Shown one piece after another: positions 22,475 through 33,389 of a stretch of DNA of 64,000 bases. The notes beneath the pieces are model-generated. The model made no database searches. It saw only the letters and a program-made list of their open reading frames with translations, and was not told the origin of the DNA. The position numbers were made by a program, and so were the translations under genes. The stretch is taken from contig NC_052133.2 of the NCBI RefSeq assembly GCF_016086655.4, positions 9,074,301-9,138,300 on the forward strand. Direction: 5' to 3'. Every line of letters begins with the position of its first letter. The stretch's first letter is position 1. This stretch comes from Lepeophtheirus salmonis. Taxonomy: Eukaryota > Arthropoda > Copepoda > Siphonostomatoida > Caligidae.

Positions 22475-22700
22475 ATTATAGGCATATAATTCAAATTACT
22501 GGGATGATTTTAGATATCCAAGAATTATACTTATGGTTTAGAACAATTATTTGATTGAAGAGACTTATATTGGCCCCAATATGGGCCCTTTCAATCATGA
22601 AATCCATAAATTTCTTATTTTTTAATTGAGATGATCTAACTTGGCTTCTTTAAGTGCAATTTGAGACACACCCTAAGGGTTAATCAGTTGATTGGCGATT
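22475..22700 (-). repeat. K375 repeat fragment
   Basis: One reversed core unit: 'attcaaattactgggatgat', 'ttggccccaatatgggccct', 'cataaatttcttatttttta', 'cacaccctaagggttaatc'. It directly follows the L copy. Confidence 0.7.
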
Positions 22701-23557
22701 TTGTTGGGGATTCCGTAGTTATCCTTCACAAACAACGTAAGCTTGGAGTAGAATTTGGAGGGTTATTTTAATGCCACCCATCTGAGATGGGAAAACTATG
22801 ATCAGATCTTTAGATGGATTGGTAGATAAATCCCTATAAATATACTATAATTTTTCTACAAGGAACTTTTTCCTAGAACCCTTTTCCCTATCTCTGAGGA
22901 TGGATCCCTCAAAGTATAGGCTTTGTACTGTTCTCGGCCGGGTAAGCTGATCTTGAAATGAAGACACAGCATTCTTGTTCGCAATGTTTTATTTTTTTTT
23001 TCATTATTGCTTATTATTGATTCTCCTTGCGCCTTGGGGGGAATAACGTTTTGTTTTTTTGCTCATCGTCTCTTCATCTCAAGTTACACCAGAGATATTT
23101 ATTTTGTAGAGAGTAAAGACAGAAAGAAATTTGAAATCGAAGGTCAGGTACTCCTCGGGTTAATTGTTTCTATCTCTACTTCTTGTTCTTGTTTGAGGAG
23201 GCTATTTGTCAACTGTCAAGAACTAAGAGATCAAGAGACATTCTATTTAGGAAAGATGCAAATGAATGAAGTTCCTTTGTCTTTCATTTCTACATGAATA
23301 CATATAAATGCATTCAATACATTCTTTGATAAGTAGATGGTATATTAAAATAACGACCATTTTAATATCGATATTACAAATTACAAAATGTAAATTGAAA
23401 AAAATGAATATTAGTGTTTCTTTCAGCATATAAAACTATAATTTCTTAAATAAACTCTATCCCAATTTCTATTTTATATGCCGCTTTACTCAAATGAAAC
23501 CTTAACATCATAAACACAATATTACCAAGAGCGAAGTTCAAATCTGAACGATCAATA
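22701..23557. other. Unrecognised stretch with a 96-codon open frame
   Basis: An open frame at 23007-23297 (plus strand) has no recognisable domain. The interval around 22740-22950 ('ccacccatctgagatgggaa', 'ctctgaggatggatccctca') is less AT-rich than its surroundings. No function can be proposed. Confidence 0.35.
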
Positions 23558-23565
23558 CTTTTAAA

Positions 23566-24450
23566 TAGTGATGGGACGATTAATCGGAATAGGAGATTCG
23601 GATATTTTTTTCTGGAATGGGGATCAGGGAAAAAATGTCTCAAGTATGATTCCAATTCTTATTTATTACTTTTCTATGTTATGAAAAAAATAGCCCTCCG
23701 CAATTAATGAATTTTTGCTTTTTCCAGATAATTTAATATATAATTTTTTTTTTGAAAATATAATTTTTGAAATTTTTCCAAAAAAATTATTTTTTGTGAA
23801 TGGTTGTGAATTTTGGAATTTTTATTTTGTTAAAATGTTCTATTTTTGTGAATAGCTGGGAGTTTTTGTAATAATTTTCCTAAAATTTAATTTTTGTGAA
23901 TAAGTGTTGATTTTGGAAATTTTCCTTACAAAAATTAATTTTTTGGAACATCTATAGATTGAGGAAAACTTTTTCAAAAAATTTAATTTCGTGTGAATAT
24001 ATGTGGATTTTTGAAAAAAAATTTCAATATATAATTATATTTGAAATTTTTTTTCCTAAAAATTTAGTTTTTTGGAACAGATGAGAATTTTTGAAATTTG
24101 AGTTTTTTGTGAATAGTTGCGGATTATTGAAAAAATATTATATATCAAATTGAATAAGATTTTTTTTCCAAAAAATATAATATATTTTCAATTATATTTT
24201 CTATGCAAAGTTGTGGATTTTTGAAAAAGAAATTAAATATCAAACTAAATTTGTAATTTTTTTCAAAAGATTATATATATTTGAAAGAAAATTTTTGAGA
24301 TTTTTTTCCAAAAGTATTTCAAAAAATATGGACGCCCCTGATAGCAAAATGTTATTGTTTAACTATAAATTAAAGAACTGGAATCTGGATTTTTTTATAA
24401 GAATCGCATCGAAATCGGCAGAGGGATTTTTTTTAATCGCCCCATCACTA
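23566..24450. mobile_element. H2 hAT-like element with nested GW repeat
   Basis: 885-bp element. Left end TAGTGATGGGACGATTAATC (23566) and right end TAATCGCCCCATCACTA (24434-24450) are inverted repeats. It is flanked by a perfect 8-bp duplication, cttttaaa at 23558-23565 and 24451-24458, the hallmark of hAT transposition. The interior from about 23690 to 24346 is a GW body of degenerate 'tttttgtgaatagttgtgga' units closed by the GW terminus 'atggacgcccctgatag' (24330-24346). No transposase frame. The same nested arrangement is present at 42878-43572. Confidence 0.9.
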
Positions 24451-24534
24451 CTTTTAAATTTACCTAGATATATCTTTGTAGGCACCGGGGCTGTTCCCAA
24501 AATACTAGGAAACGAGATGTAACTCTATATTCTC

Positions 24535-24760
24535 AACTCTAATATTCCATATAGCCTCTTTTGGTGTCCAAAATGGTCTTAAGACGCTTCCTCAAAGCTT
24601 GGCAAGTCTTTTTTATGTCTTTTTTGCACATATCGGACCATTATTTGTTAACAGTGGCCAAGATTTTTTTGTTTCCAAGGGTAATGGGCTTTATATGTGA
24701 CCAGAAGACGAAGTCTAAAGTGTTGGCATAATGTGAATATGGGCCATATTTATTTTGGCT
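24535..24760 (-). pseudogene. mariner/Tc1-type transposase C-terminal relic
   Basis: Read on the minus strand from about 24755: YGPYSHYANTLDFVFWSHIK (the D.FWSHIK block carrying the third catalytic acidic position), PITLGNKKILATVNK, a stop, WSDMCKKDIKKTCQALRKRL and KTILDTKRGYMEY with a stop near 24541. The upstream two thirds of the gene are not recognisable. Confidence 0.75.
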
Positions 24761-26239
24761 AGAAATTGATTATATTGCTAAACCATCTTTGATCAGCATT
24801 GGCAATGTGGGCGCAGTCTTTTTTTATCCATAAAGTCAAGGGAGGAAGTGAGCCTCTGGATTTTATTTCCTGCATTAGGAAGCACCGGAACTTCAAGCAC
24901 GGTACATGTTCCGAATCCATTTTCAAAATTTATTGTAATATCTTATTTAAACTCATGAGATACGACTATTTCCCTCTGTTTGATCATATCGAAATCAAGA
25001 TTCTTTAGAGACTCAACAAACACTATTTAAAAGAATTTTTGAATGTATTACGTCATTATTAACCTAAAGAAATAATCAATATGACTGGCTAACTGAAAAT
25101 CGATAATTCAAATTTGAAAATGACCAGTTAAAAAATGGGTATCACTGTTTCTCCAGCAGGTTATTAAATTTTCCATTGGAACTTCTTCAGAAGTAACTAG
25201 TGTCTAGAAAAAAGAAATATAAGCGAATAAGGACGTTTTCTAAATTTATTCAAAATCAAAAAAGTTATGGGGAAAAAAAGAAACTGGTGAAATTTGCAGT
25301 TTATTTTTTTAAATTTTTTTTTCGGGTGGAAAGAATTGGATTTTCAATTTGTGGATAAAACAAAGTTTTTACAAGTTTGTATGGAAATTCATATTGAACT
25401 GAATATCTGTCATTTTCCCAATATTTTTTAAATTTTTATTTTCTTTTTTTCATCGAATGTTAATTTTCAATTTCTAACAAGAAATGCCACAAAACTATGC
25501 ATTTTGATAATAAAATTATATACTTTAGCAATACAATATAGTATTCGAGAGTTATTTTTTCAAAAATATTCTCCTTAACTTTTTTGTTTGGCAAATTACG
25601 AAAAAAATCTTGGTAGCTTTGTTTTTTACTTTACAATGCAATAAATGATATTAATTATTTTATTTCTTTGCAAAATCAGTGCAACACAGTTTTTACAATT
25701 TTCTTCGCGAGTTTTGTTTTGAAAGCCTATTGAAAAAAATAAAAGATGGACTTTTCATCTTGACAAACACCTTCAGACGTATATGTCGTTATGTTATGTG
25801 AAGTTTATGACCCTTCTTTTTTAAATTCATAATATTATATTTTATATAATATACAACTGCTAAATTATGATGCCTGTATAACCTGAAGGGTCTAACCATT
25901 AAGAGGTAATAGCATTCATTGATCATTGTCAATGTGATTTCCCGCTCCCTCCTTCCCACGTGTAACTTTTCTAGTTACTTTATTTAGACCTTTTTTTAAG
26001 CAGTTAATTTATTAACATTGATAAAAGCTTTGGAATATAAATAAAAGACACTGTTCAGATTACTATTGGATGTCAAAATGGAAAAACATATTTCGTCTTA
26101 TTTTATTCAATAATCTGACCATAAAATGTAATAAAAATTTATTGTTAAAGAATCTTATTTCTATTTTTCGATAAAAATGAACAATTACAATGGAAATCAT
26201 ACGAAATTATTCTCTAATTATTTTGTTTTTGGTTAGAAT
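24761..26239. other. Long non-coding stretch
   Basis: AT-rich DNA without recognisable genes, transposase motifs or family ends. The open frame at 24799-25008 has no motif. Confidence 0.5.
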
Positions 26240-26515
26240 GGACAAATTTTTAACCGAAAATAGGGGTAATTTTTTGTTTTTCAAAGAGTTATTTTCTTAA
26301 AAAAAAAGATTATGAAGCAGAGCAAAAACTTTAACATTTAAAATTTTATTCCAAAAAATTTAACATTTGTGAATAGGTTTAATCATTTGTGAAAAGTTGT
26401 GGCTTACTGATTTTATTTTTATTTAAAATTTGAAATTTCCTTTTTGAAATTTTATGTGAAAAGCTGCGGATTTTTTTATTTTTTTTCAAAAATTTATCAA
26501 AAAACAAGGCTACTT
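26240..26515 (+). repeat. GW T-rich repeat fragment
   Basis: Body units such as 'aatttaacatttgtgaatag' and 'tttatgtgaaaagctgcgga' are present, without a GC-rich head. Confidence 0.5.
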
Positions 26516-26699
26516 GCTGCATGAAATAAAATGACTTTTTGGATCACATCACTACATTGGGACTTGAGTCAGAGTAATTGGAACTCCATCGTATGGTCAG
26601 TATAGCTGACTTGAATTAAACTTGATTTTCTTTGGGATTGAACTTGTCAGGACTGGACCTCATAAGAAAGACATTTTCACTTAGCTCCTCCTCATCCAT

Positions 26700-27290
26700 A
26701 GGTAAATGATAAGATGAATAAAGCGTTTTATCTGACAGAAGAATGGCTGTGTCAAAAAAGGACATACTGGATCCGGAGGAGCTAAAGAAAACAACCTAGG
26801 CCAATCCCCTCAAGTCCATGAGGACCCATGCAAAAGATATCGGTCTTTCACACCAGACTGTCTAAAGAGCTATCAAAAAAGTGTGTGTAAATAGCCTTTT
26901 AATGTTGGAGAGGCCACTTTTGACATCAGCAAGGGGAAAAAACATCTCCTCCGTTGCATGACTCTTTTGCATGAGTTTTGAATGAATCATTTGAGTTCCT
27001 TTGAACGTTTATTTGATACTTTTGCCCCCCCCCCCTTCCCCTTACAGCTCTAATTCCAACCACCTCGACTACACCTTTTGGTTACATGTCGAGAGGGAGA
27101 CCTGCAGCGGGTGCCCTGGGTCCTTGTAAGCCATCAAGGCCGATAAAGGCAGCTACATTAATGATTAAGAGAGCTCAAACACACATCTATTTATAGTATT
27201 CATTTAGTTGAAATTTTATTGTTAATTAATTCATTATATCTTGTTGAAAGCTTCAAATTAACAGTGTTTAGATTTTAATAGATCACTTGG
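26700..27290 (+). pseudogene. Internally deleted mariner
   Basis: The N-terminal part reads MAVSKKDILDPEELKKTT (26743 on), then NPLKSMRTHAKDIGLSHQTV and AIKKVCVNSLLMLERPLLTS, the helix-turn-helix region. The catalytic middle is deleted and replaced by a junction near 26960-27030 with a run of 13 Cs. The C-terminal part NHLDYTFWLHVERETCSGCP (27059-27118) holds the third catalytic motif, followed by AIKADKGSYIND and a stop. The 3' inverted end 'agtgtttagattttaataga' leads to a TA at 27291-27292 and matches the ends at 53954 and 41727. The 5' end was not found. Confidence 0.8.
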
Positions 27291-27299
27291 TATTTTTGA

Positions 27300-27475
27300 T
27301 AGAGGGTAAAGGTTTAAGTCCTTTAGTATGTTGATCCCACTTTGATATCTAATAGTTAACTATTCCCCTCATTTTTATAAAAAAGGGATTTTATTTTTAT
27401 ATAACTTGGTTGTTTAGGCTCTCAAAATGGTCATGATCAACACTGCTGACGTTACGGGAACACCCTTTATATCAA
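27300..27475 (-). repeat. D repeat fragment
   Basis: 'cccactttgatatctaatag', 'cccctcatttttataaaaaa' and 'ttatataacttggttgttta' align with 14540-14640 and, reversed, with 40925-41020. The end 'actgctgacgttacgggaac' resembles the D end TGACGTCAGCA. Confidence 0.55.
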
Positions 27476-28868
27476 AATGTTTAAAATATGTAATTATATT
27501 ATAGGTACTCAATTCTTTCCATAAGAAAATATGTATAATATTTTTCTATACAAAATAAAAACGACATTTTTTTTTGTTATTTCACGGAAAATAATTAATA
27601 TTTTCATATTTGACTACTGCTCTATGTATTGAAAAATGTTTGTACATTACGTGAACCTCATCCCTTACCCACCTGCCCCCTATTCTTTTCTTTTTTCTTT
27701 CCTAACCATTTTTTTTTTTTTTTGTAAATGAAAAATAAAACCCCGTTACAATTCATTTATTATTGCAAATTTCACGTGCCAATATAAATAAATACAAAGA
27801 GGATATTGTTTCATAATAGGGTCATTTAACCCCAGTTTGAGCTGACCCTTTCAAAGTTCGTTAAAAGGATTACATATGAGAACAATGATTGATTCGTGAT
27901 ATATTATATTGTACTTATGTTATATGGGGTGCGTCAACATTAAAACAACTTTGTACACAAATTAAGAAAAGTAAACAATCCATTTTGATTTTTTACTGTA
28001 TATATATGTTGTGTAGAATTCCAACTTGTATAAGCAAATTGCACAAGATACAGTTTCTTCGTTTTCAAAAGCATTATTAAGTTACAACATGGGACAATCT
28101 ATTTACGTAAGTGATTGCTCAAAAATTGCTCACTTTTACCTTTTATTGTAAATAATTCTAATTTTGCACCTTATTGTGTAAAAATTGCAATTTTGGTATT
28201 AAAATGGTCCATTTTTCTAAAATTGTATGAGTTAAATATATAAACTTTGGGTTCTAGTTTGATTATATTTTTCGAGGGAAAATCTACCTGCCAAAACGTC
28301 TCATTAAATTAAGCTCTCATTTTGGAGGTAAAATATGTATATAATGAAATCAGGGTTACGATTACATGATCCGATATATGAGGGAGCCAGATTCCAACAA
28401 CAACCTAAAGAAGGAATAGTAAAATTGGTGCTAAATTAACTGTTGAATAATCTTTATTGAATTTAGCAACAAATGAGAAATACTTTTACCACAAATTGTC
28501 AAATCTTTTTTTCCATTTATGCAAAAGGTTGGACGTAACATTAGAGAAGGTGATAATGATGGGATGCCTACGTCTAACAACAAAACTCTTGTTTTGTCAA
28601 TATAATATAACAAAATTTATGAATTAATTATGATAAATAAAAGACAAGACTAATTACTTTAAACTATTGTAATAAAACCGTATTTTTTCTTTTAAATGCA
28701 AATTGCTCAATTATGATATTTTGAGTGCTCATTCTTGGAAATTTAGCGCTCCATTTTTGTTTATTTTGGCCATAAAAATCGTTCTAAAATCCTAAGACTT
28801 CTAATTACTATTGAGGGTAATTGATATTATCATTTCATTTTGATCTATTAAAACTTCATGGTTATGAT
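27476..28868. other. Non-coding stretch with a K375 end and an L fragment
   Basis: At 27925-27965 'ggggtgcgtcaacattaaaa' is a K375 terminus, followed at 28008-28045 by 'tgttgtgtagaattccaact' resembling an L end. The rest holds nothing I recognise. Confidence 0.45.
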
Positions 28869-29119
28869 TAGGTGTGTGTCGATCATAAAGTCTGCAGTCC
28901 AGCTCAATCTTGTCCCGATCCACTCCAATCTTTATCAGTCCTAAAACGTATAAAGTTCGCTCCTTGATGACATTACTCAACATTATATTTCCTATTTTTG
29001 AATCAATTCTAGTACTGTCAGTCCGAAGCATCGACAGTCTTAAGGGCCCGTCCCAAGGACTGATAGGACCGGTCCTAAGACTGGACTGGGCCAAATGAAT
29101 AACGACTGACACAAAACTA
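28869..29119. mobile_element. H5 hAT-like element, 251 bp
   Basis: Left end TAGGTGTGTGTCGATCATAA (28869) and right end 'cgactgacacaaaacta' (29103-29119) are inverted. Interior words 'agtcctaaaacgtataaagt', 'tccttgatgacattactcaa' and 'ctagtactgtcagtccgaag' align with 17771-17985. The flanking 8-mers gttatgat (28861-28868) and gttacagt (29120-29127) agree at five positions. The 103-codon minus-strand open frame here is an artefact of the repeat. Confidence 0.7.
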
Positions 29120-29189
29120 GTTACAGTATACAGTTTCAGTTACAGTTTAACTTTATAATGTGTCATAAAGTACTTATATTTTAGTCATT

Positions 29190-29365
29190 TGTATTAAAAT
29201 AGTCCAAAATTATACCATTAATATAAGGAGCATTCATGAAGGAATATTAAATTAATTCTGATCCCAAAACTGTAAATCCTTCATTTAAAAATATGTATCT
29301 CATATTTATTTTTCTTGCAACTTGTACAGTTCGATTGTAAAAGTTACAACTAGTACACAACATAT
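29190..29365 (-). repeat. L repeat, partial reversed copy
   Basis: 'gtaaatccttcatttaaaa', 'cttgcaacttgtacagttcg' and 'aagttacaactagtacacaa' match the ends and one side of the L family in reverse. Confidence 0.5.
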
Positions 29366-29399
29366 CCATATAATATAAATATACATATTAGAGTTTATT

Positions 29400-29725
29400 A
29401 TATGTATATAGGCGTATTATTCATATACCTAGGATGAGTTAAAATACCTAAGAATTTTGGCTATAGTTTATAATCCTTATTTGATTAAAGGTACTTAAAT
29501 TGGTTCCGATATGGCACTTTTCGGCCAAAAGATCCATCAATCTATTTCTCTTTGATCAGTTTTGTCTACTGTAAGTGCCATTTACAGGACACCCTAAGGG
29601 TTAATAAATATAAATATTGATAAAAACTGACAATTATTGCTCGTCGAAGAATAAAAAACGTATTTCACTCTCAATTTTGAGAAAAATCTTTCTTGCTTGC
29701 TTTTGTAGTAACGGGCCACAATTGT
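29400..29725 (-). repeat. K375 unit with one end
   Basis: A reversed core unit ('attaaaggtacttaaattgg', 'cggccaaaagatccatcaat', 'gtcattagagt' flank) followed by the K375 right end 'gagaaaaatctttcttgctt' at about 29679-29698. It follows an L copy, the same order as at 22069-22700. Confidence 0.65.
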
Positions 29726-30440
29726 AATAGTCATTAGAGTCCGTTCACCCATTTAATTATTGAGTGTTAAAACCCTTGTCATAAATACCTACCTTTTGAA
29801 TCCTTCATTCCTCCATTAATGGCTTTCATGGTATGGCGAACGAACCCCTTTCTTGTCACTAAACTCGAAACAAAAAGTGTTTTAAAAAAAATATATATTT
29901 TTTCTCTGCACAATACACATCTGAAGTCCATCATTTTTTTCTGTTTTGTTATTTGTTGTTTGAATTTCAGCATGTGGCACCCATTCAAAAATAATGAAGA
30001 AAAAAAAACTATTAATATTTATAGATTAGGTAGGTATTTTTTTTTTTTTTTTTTTTTTTTTTTGAAGACTATGACAAAAAATGAAAGAAAAGAAATCTAC
30101 TGTGTTTAGAGAATTAAAAGGAACGGAAATGAGAGCGGCAGTCAAACAAGACACTCAATATTTTTGTTTTTGTTTTTTTGATGACCAACTGTCAAATTCC
30201 TATAGGACAAAGAAATATCACCTATATATATATATGTAAGGGGTGCGATATTGAAAATTAGACATTTTGAATCTAGAACTTTAACCTCTTTAATTTCGAA
30301 ACTATGGGAGTTACGTTAACTAAACTTTGTACTAAATTTTACCGATGTATCATAATCGGCAAAAATTGTTATTTATCTAGTACACAAAAATTAAAATCCT
30401 CTTTGAGGCCGTCTAGCCTCAATCCTAATAGTCTGACAAT
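29726..30440. other. Non-coding stretch with poly-T
   Basis: A run of about 26 Ts lies at 30038-30063 and a TA run at 30222-30233. No gene is supported; opposed open frames near 29800-30100 lack motifs. Confidence 0.45.
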
Positions 30441-30459
30441 TTCGTATATGACACTATTC

Positions 30460-30970
30460 GAAAGAACTAACAAAAAGCTTCAATTTGATGGCTGCTTTGT
30501 TTTTGTGCGATGAAAAATGTTCAAGCAACAAGCAAAATGGCAGATATTGTACGATTTCCTCCGTGCACAAGTCGACAAGTGGACTATCTTCTGAACAGGA
30601 AAAATACATCAAGACCTCAGGTCGAGGGAATCATCAGGACCAAACATCCAGCTCAGGTAATGGTCCTCGTTATTGTAGCGTCTGATGGATAGTAAGATAC
30701 CACACTACTTCTTCAAGGCCAACGAGAAAGTACACACGGACGTCTACAAGAAGGTCCTCAGATACCATGCTTGAAGAGTGCGTTCCCCCATGGGCAGCTA
30801 TGTGGTTACCCAAAATGTACCAAGTACACAAATCCATGAAGATCCAGCATTCCAGAAGACTTTTGGACTTTGTCTTAATCTGACGTGAACCCCCAAGACT
30901 AATTTTGGAGTCATCATCCTTTAAGATTCGTTGTTTTGGAATCGGCTCAATACTACCGACTCTGTAGATA
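30460..30970 (+). pseudogene. mariner-like transposase relic, middle region
   Basis: Readable blocks in shifting frames: FLCDEKMF-like (30499 on) with the first catalytic Asp; DKWTIF (30580s); GIIRTKHPAQVMVLVIVASD (30632-30691), the conserved middle of this mariner group; YFFKANEKVHTDVYKKVLRY (30709-30768); GSYVVTQN, which corresponds to the YVFQQD block with the catalytic Asp replaced by Asn; and FQKTFGL. The C-terminal tail after 30930 is unclear. Multiple stops; non-functional. Confidence 0.75.
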
Positions 30971-31839
30971 CCTATGCAAACTTATTTAAACATATTACAA
31001 AACAAAAAACTTATAATAATAATAATTTTATTGGTCAACCATAAAAGGAGGTGAGGATTATTGTTTAGATTAACCTATGTTTAAACATTGAGGCTTCTAC
31101 TTGTATCTGGTATTATATATGGTTCTCTGAGACTGCTTCCATTTTATAAGTGTACAAATTTCCACTATGCACTCGGTATATGAATTACTCTCTGATCTAA
31201 ATGTATACTCCTACATAAGATACGTCAATCAAAAAATAAGGGTTTTTTTGATAAGAAATCAAGAAAAGAAAATCACTGCAAATGAATCCGCTACTGAATC
31301 ATCGGATTCCACCAAAGGCTCTCCAGGGAGTAATCAACCTGCGGAGATTATAATTTTTATAAATACTGGTACCTAAGATAATAACATGATGTAATCGGAT
31401 CAGTATCTCGACAGATGCTCGCTCAGTGTTTGTCCTCAATAGGTATCCGCAAGAGATGGGTATCAAAAGTCCCCTTAATGAGTAGTAGTGAACTTCACTT
31501 GAAACGAGAAGAAACAAAATTCAAAAAATATATATTTATATAAATGGGTTGGTTTACGCAGAGGTGTATAAAATATGTCCTAAAAAGTGAGATTTTTTAT
31601 TTATTTTCTAATTGATGTTCTAAGCAGGCTGCTTTTAGTATATTCCAAAGCTTCTATCCCTAGTATTTAATTCTTGAGAAGGGAATATCTAAACTATAAA
31701 GTAACCACTAGCGCGTGTACTCATGAAAGACGAAGAGAAACAATAAAGGTTTGATCGGTTGTTATAAATGTATGTCCTTGTTGAACTAGAAGTAGGATTG
31801 GGGATCAACAACATAATAATTTCCCCCCATATTTACTTT
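30971..31839. other. Non-coding stretch
   Basis: No recognisable features; short open frames on both strands overlap each other without motifs. Confidence 0.45.
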
Positions 31840-32010
31840 TAATATACGTAGTGGGATTGGTGTTTATTTAGTTTCTCTCAGGGCAGCTTGCAGCTGATCT
31901 AATAAAACACCATGACAGCTAAGCTGATCTCTTCCCAAACATTCTTCAAATTGTCAGAATTACGATGTTCATTTTTGGTTTCTTTTGTTTCTACATAGGG
32001 GGAAGGTCAT
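31840..32010 (+). repeat. R repeat fragment
   Basis: 'gcagcttgcagctgatctaa' and 'aaacattcttcaaattgtca' followed by 'ggtttcttttgtttctac' match the R copies at 5800 and 60725. Confidence 0.5.
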
Positions 32011-32109
32011 ATATTATGCATCATTGGTGAATGGTTTGATTGGTCCTAAATATGGCCTCAAAGGCCTTTTCGTGAAAATTGTTACAAATTTTAAAGAACC
32101 TTCTGATGG

Positions 32110-32550
32110 TTTTTTCTGCAAATTAAGTGTAGATTCCACATTCGTATTCTTCAATGACGAATTCCCTTCAATTTACAAAAACAAATTATGCTTATTTGCC
32201 CTTTGCAACACCTGTGAACCCCACTAAATGGTATCAAAATTGACCGTCACAATAAAAGAATAATGAGAAATTGATACATTTTAGGTATTTGAAAGGGGCC
32301 ATATTGGAGGCAAAATAAGTTTCTTGGCACAAATAAAGAATCAAAACTATAGCTAAAATGCTTGGATATCTAAAATAATTTCAGTAACTTTAATGAAAAG
32401 CAAGTAACTGACTTTAATATACCTATGAACTATTGGGCTGTATTTTATGTGAAGTATTAGAATATATTGGGAATTTTTCCTATGCTTGATTTTTGTTCCA
32501 GATTGTTTTTTTGTTTTTTATTCGACAACCTATATTTTTACTTATATTAA
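32110..32550 (+). repeat. K375 repeat, one unit
   Basis: Carries 'aattgaccgtcacaataaaa', 'gaaaggggccatattggagg', 'actatagctaaaatgcttgg' and 'aatttcagtaacttta', then the 'attgggctgtattttatg' part of a second unit. An open frame (31985-32227) partly overlaps its start and is not supported. Confidence 0.65.
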
Positions 32551-32994
32551 AATAAACTACCTGATTTTGCAAACAGAATCAATTCATGTAAATTGTTTGT
32601 TATTAGGGGCTAAATTATTTATTATTGAGTTATAATTAAATATTTGATAAGTAACTGTAAGTAACAGATGTTAAATAGATGTGACTAGCACTTTCAGCTT
32701 TTTTGGAGAACAAATATTTCATGACAGCCTGAACCTCAATTTTGTCTATATTCACACAACACTTGAATCAACTCACTCAAACGACTGTGACGTAACCACT
32801 ACGTGTCCAAAAGGCTGAAACTTAGGTGCTTTGATGTTATATATAACTAGCTTTCATTTCAAATGCTGACATCTTCGCATGGAGGTAAGAAACTTTTCAA
32901 ACTACTCTCGTACATCAGGGAGCACTATATATACAGTGCACCCGGTGACGTGTTGTAATATATTCATACAAACAAAAAGAAAGACAACCCCTGC
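32551..32994. other. Non-coding stretch
   Basis: Nothing firmly recognised. A GC-richer word 'gtgcacccggtgacgtgttg' at 32936-32955 precedes 'caacccctgctctagtt', which resembles an H4 end. Confidence 0.4.
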
Positions 32995-33170
32995 TCTAGT
33001 TATATCTATTTAAATACATAATAACCATGTAATTTTAATTGATCAAAAATTAAATTATTGTTGAATATTAAAATGGCCGAGGCTGTAATTAAATAAGACG
33101 TTTGAAAACGAAGAAATAGCAACTTGTACAGCCACATCAACTTGTACACAATATATATATATATATCTTC
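32995..33170 (+). repeat. L repeat, partial copy
   Basis: 'acataataaccatgtaattt', 'gaagaaatagcaacttgtac' and 'atcaacttgtacacaata' correspond to the second half of the L copy at 62862-63225. A TA microsatellite (33160-33172) follows. Confidence 0.6.
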
Positions 33171-33389
33171 AATGAATGTTTTGTCTTACTAACTATGTCA
33201 TAATGGTTTTATAACCATCAATAAAAAGTCATAAATAAATCCAAGTCATAAAAATAATGCAATAACAAATTTTCCCTAATTTAATAAAGAAATAACAAAA
33301 TTTCATTTGATTTCCGTTTGTTCAGAACGACATTCAGGATCAAGTCCATGCTCTACGTATAAGCAACTGAATACATCGTATATTTAAAA

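Noticed and set aside
28801..29112. 103-codon minus-strand frame
   Set aside because: It is inside an H5 element and is not open in the other H5 copy.
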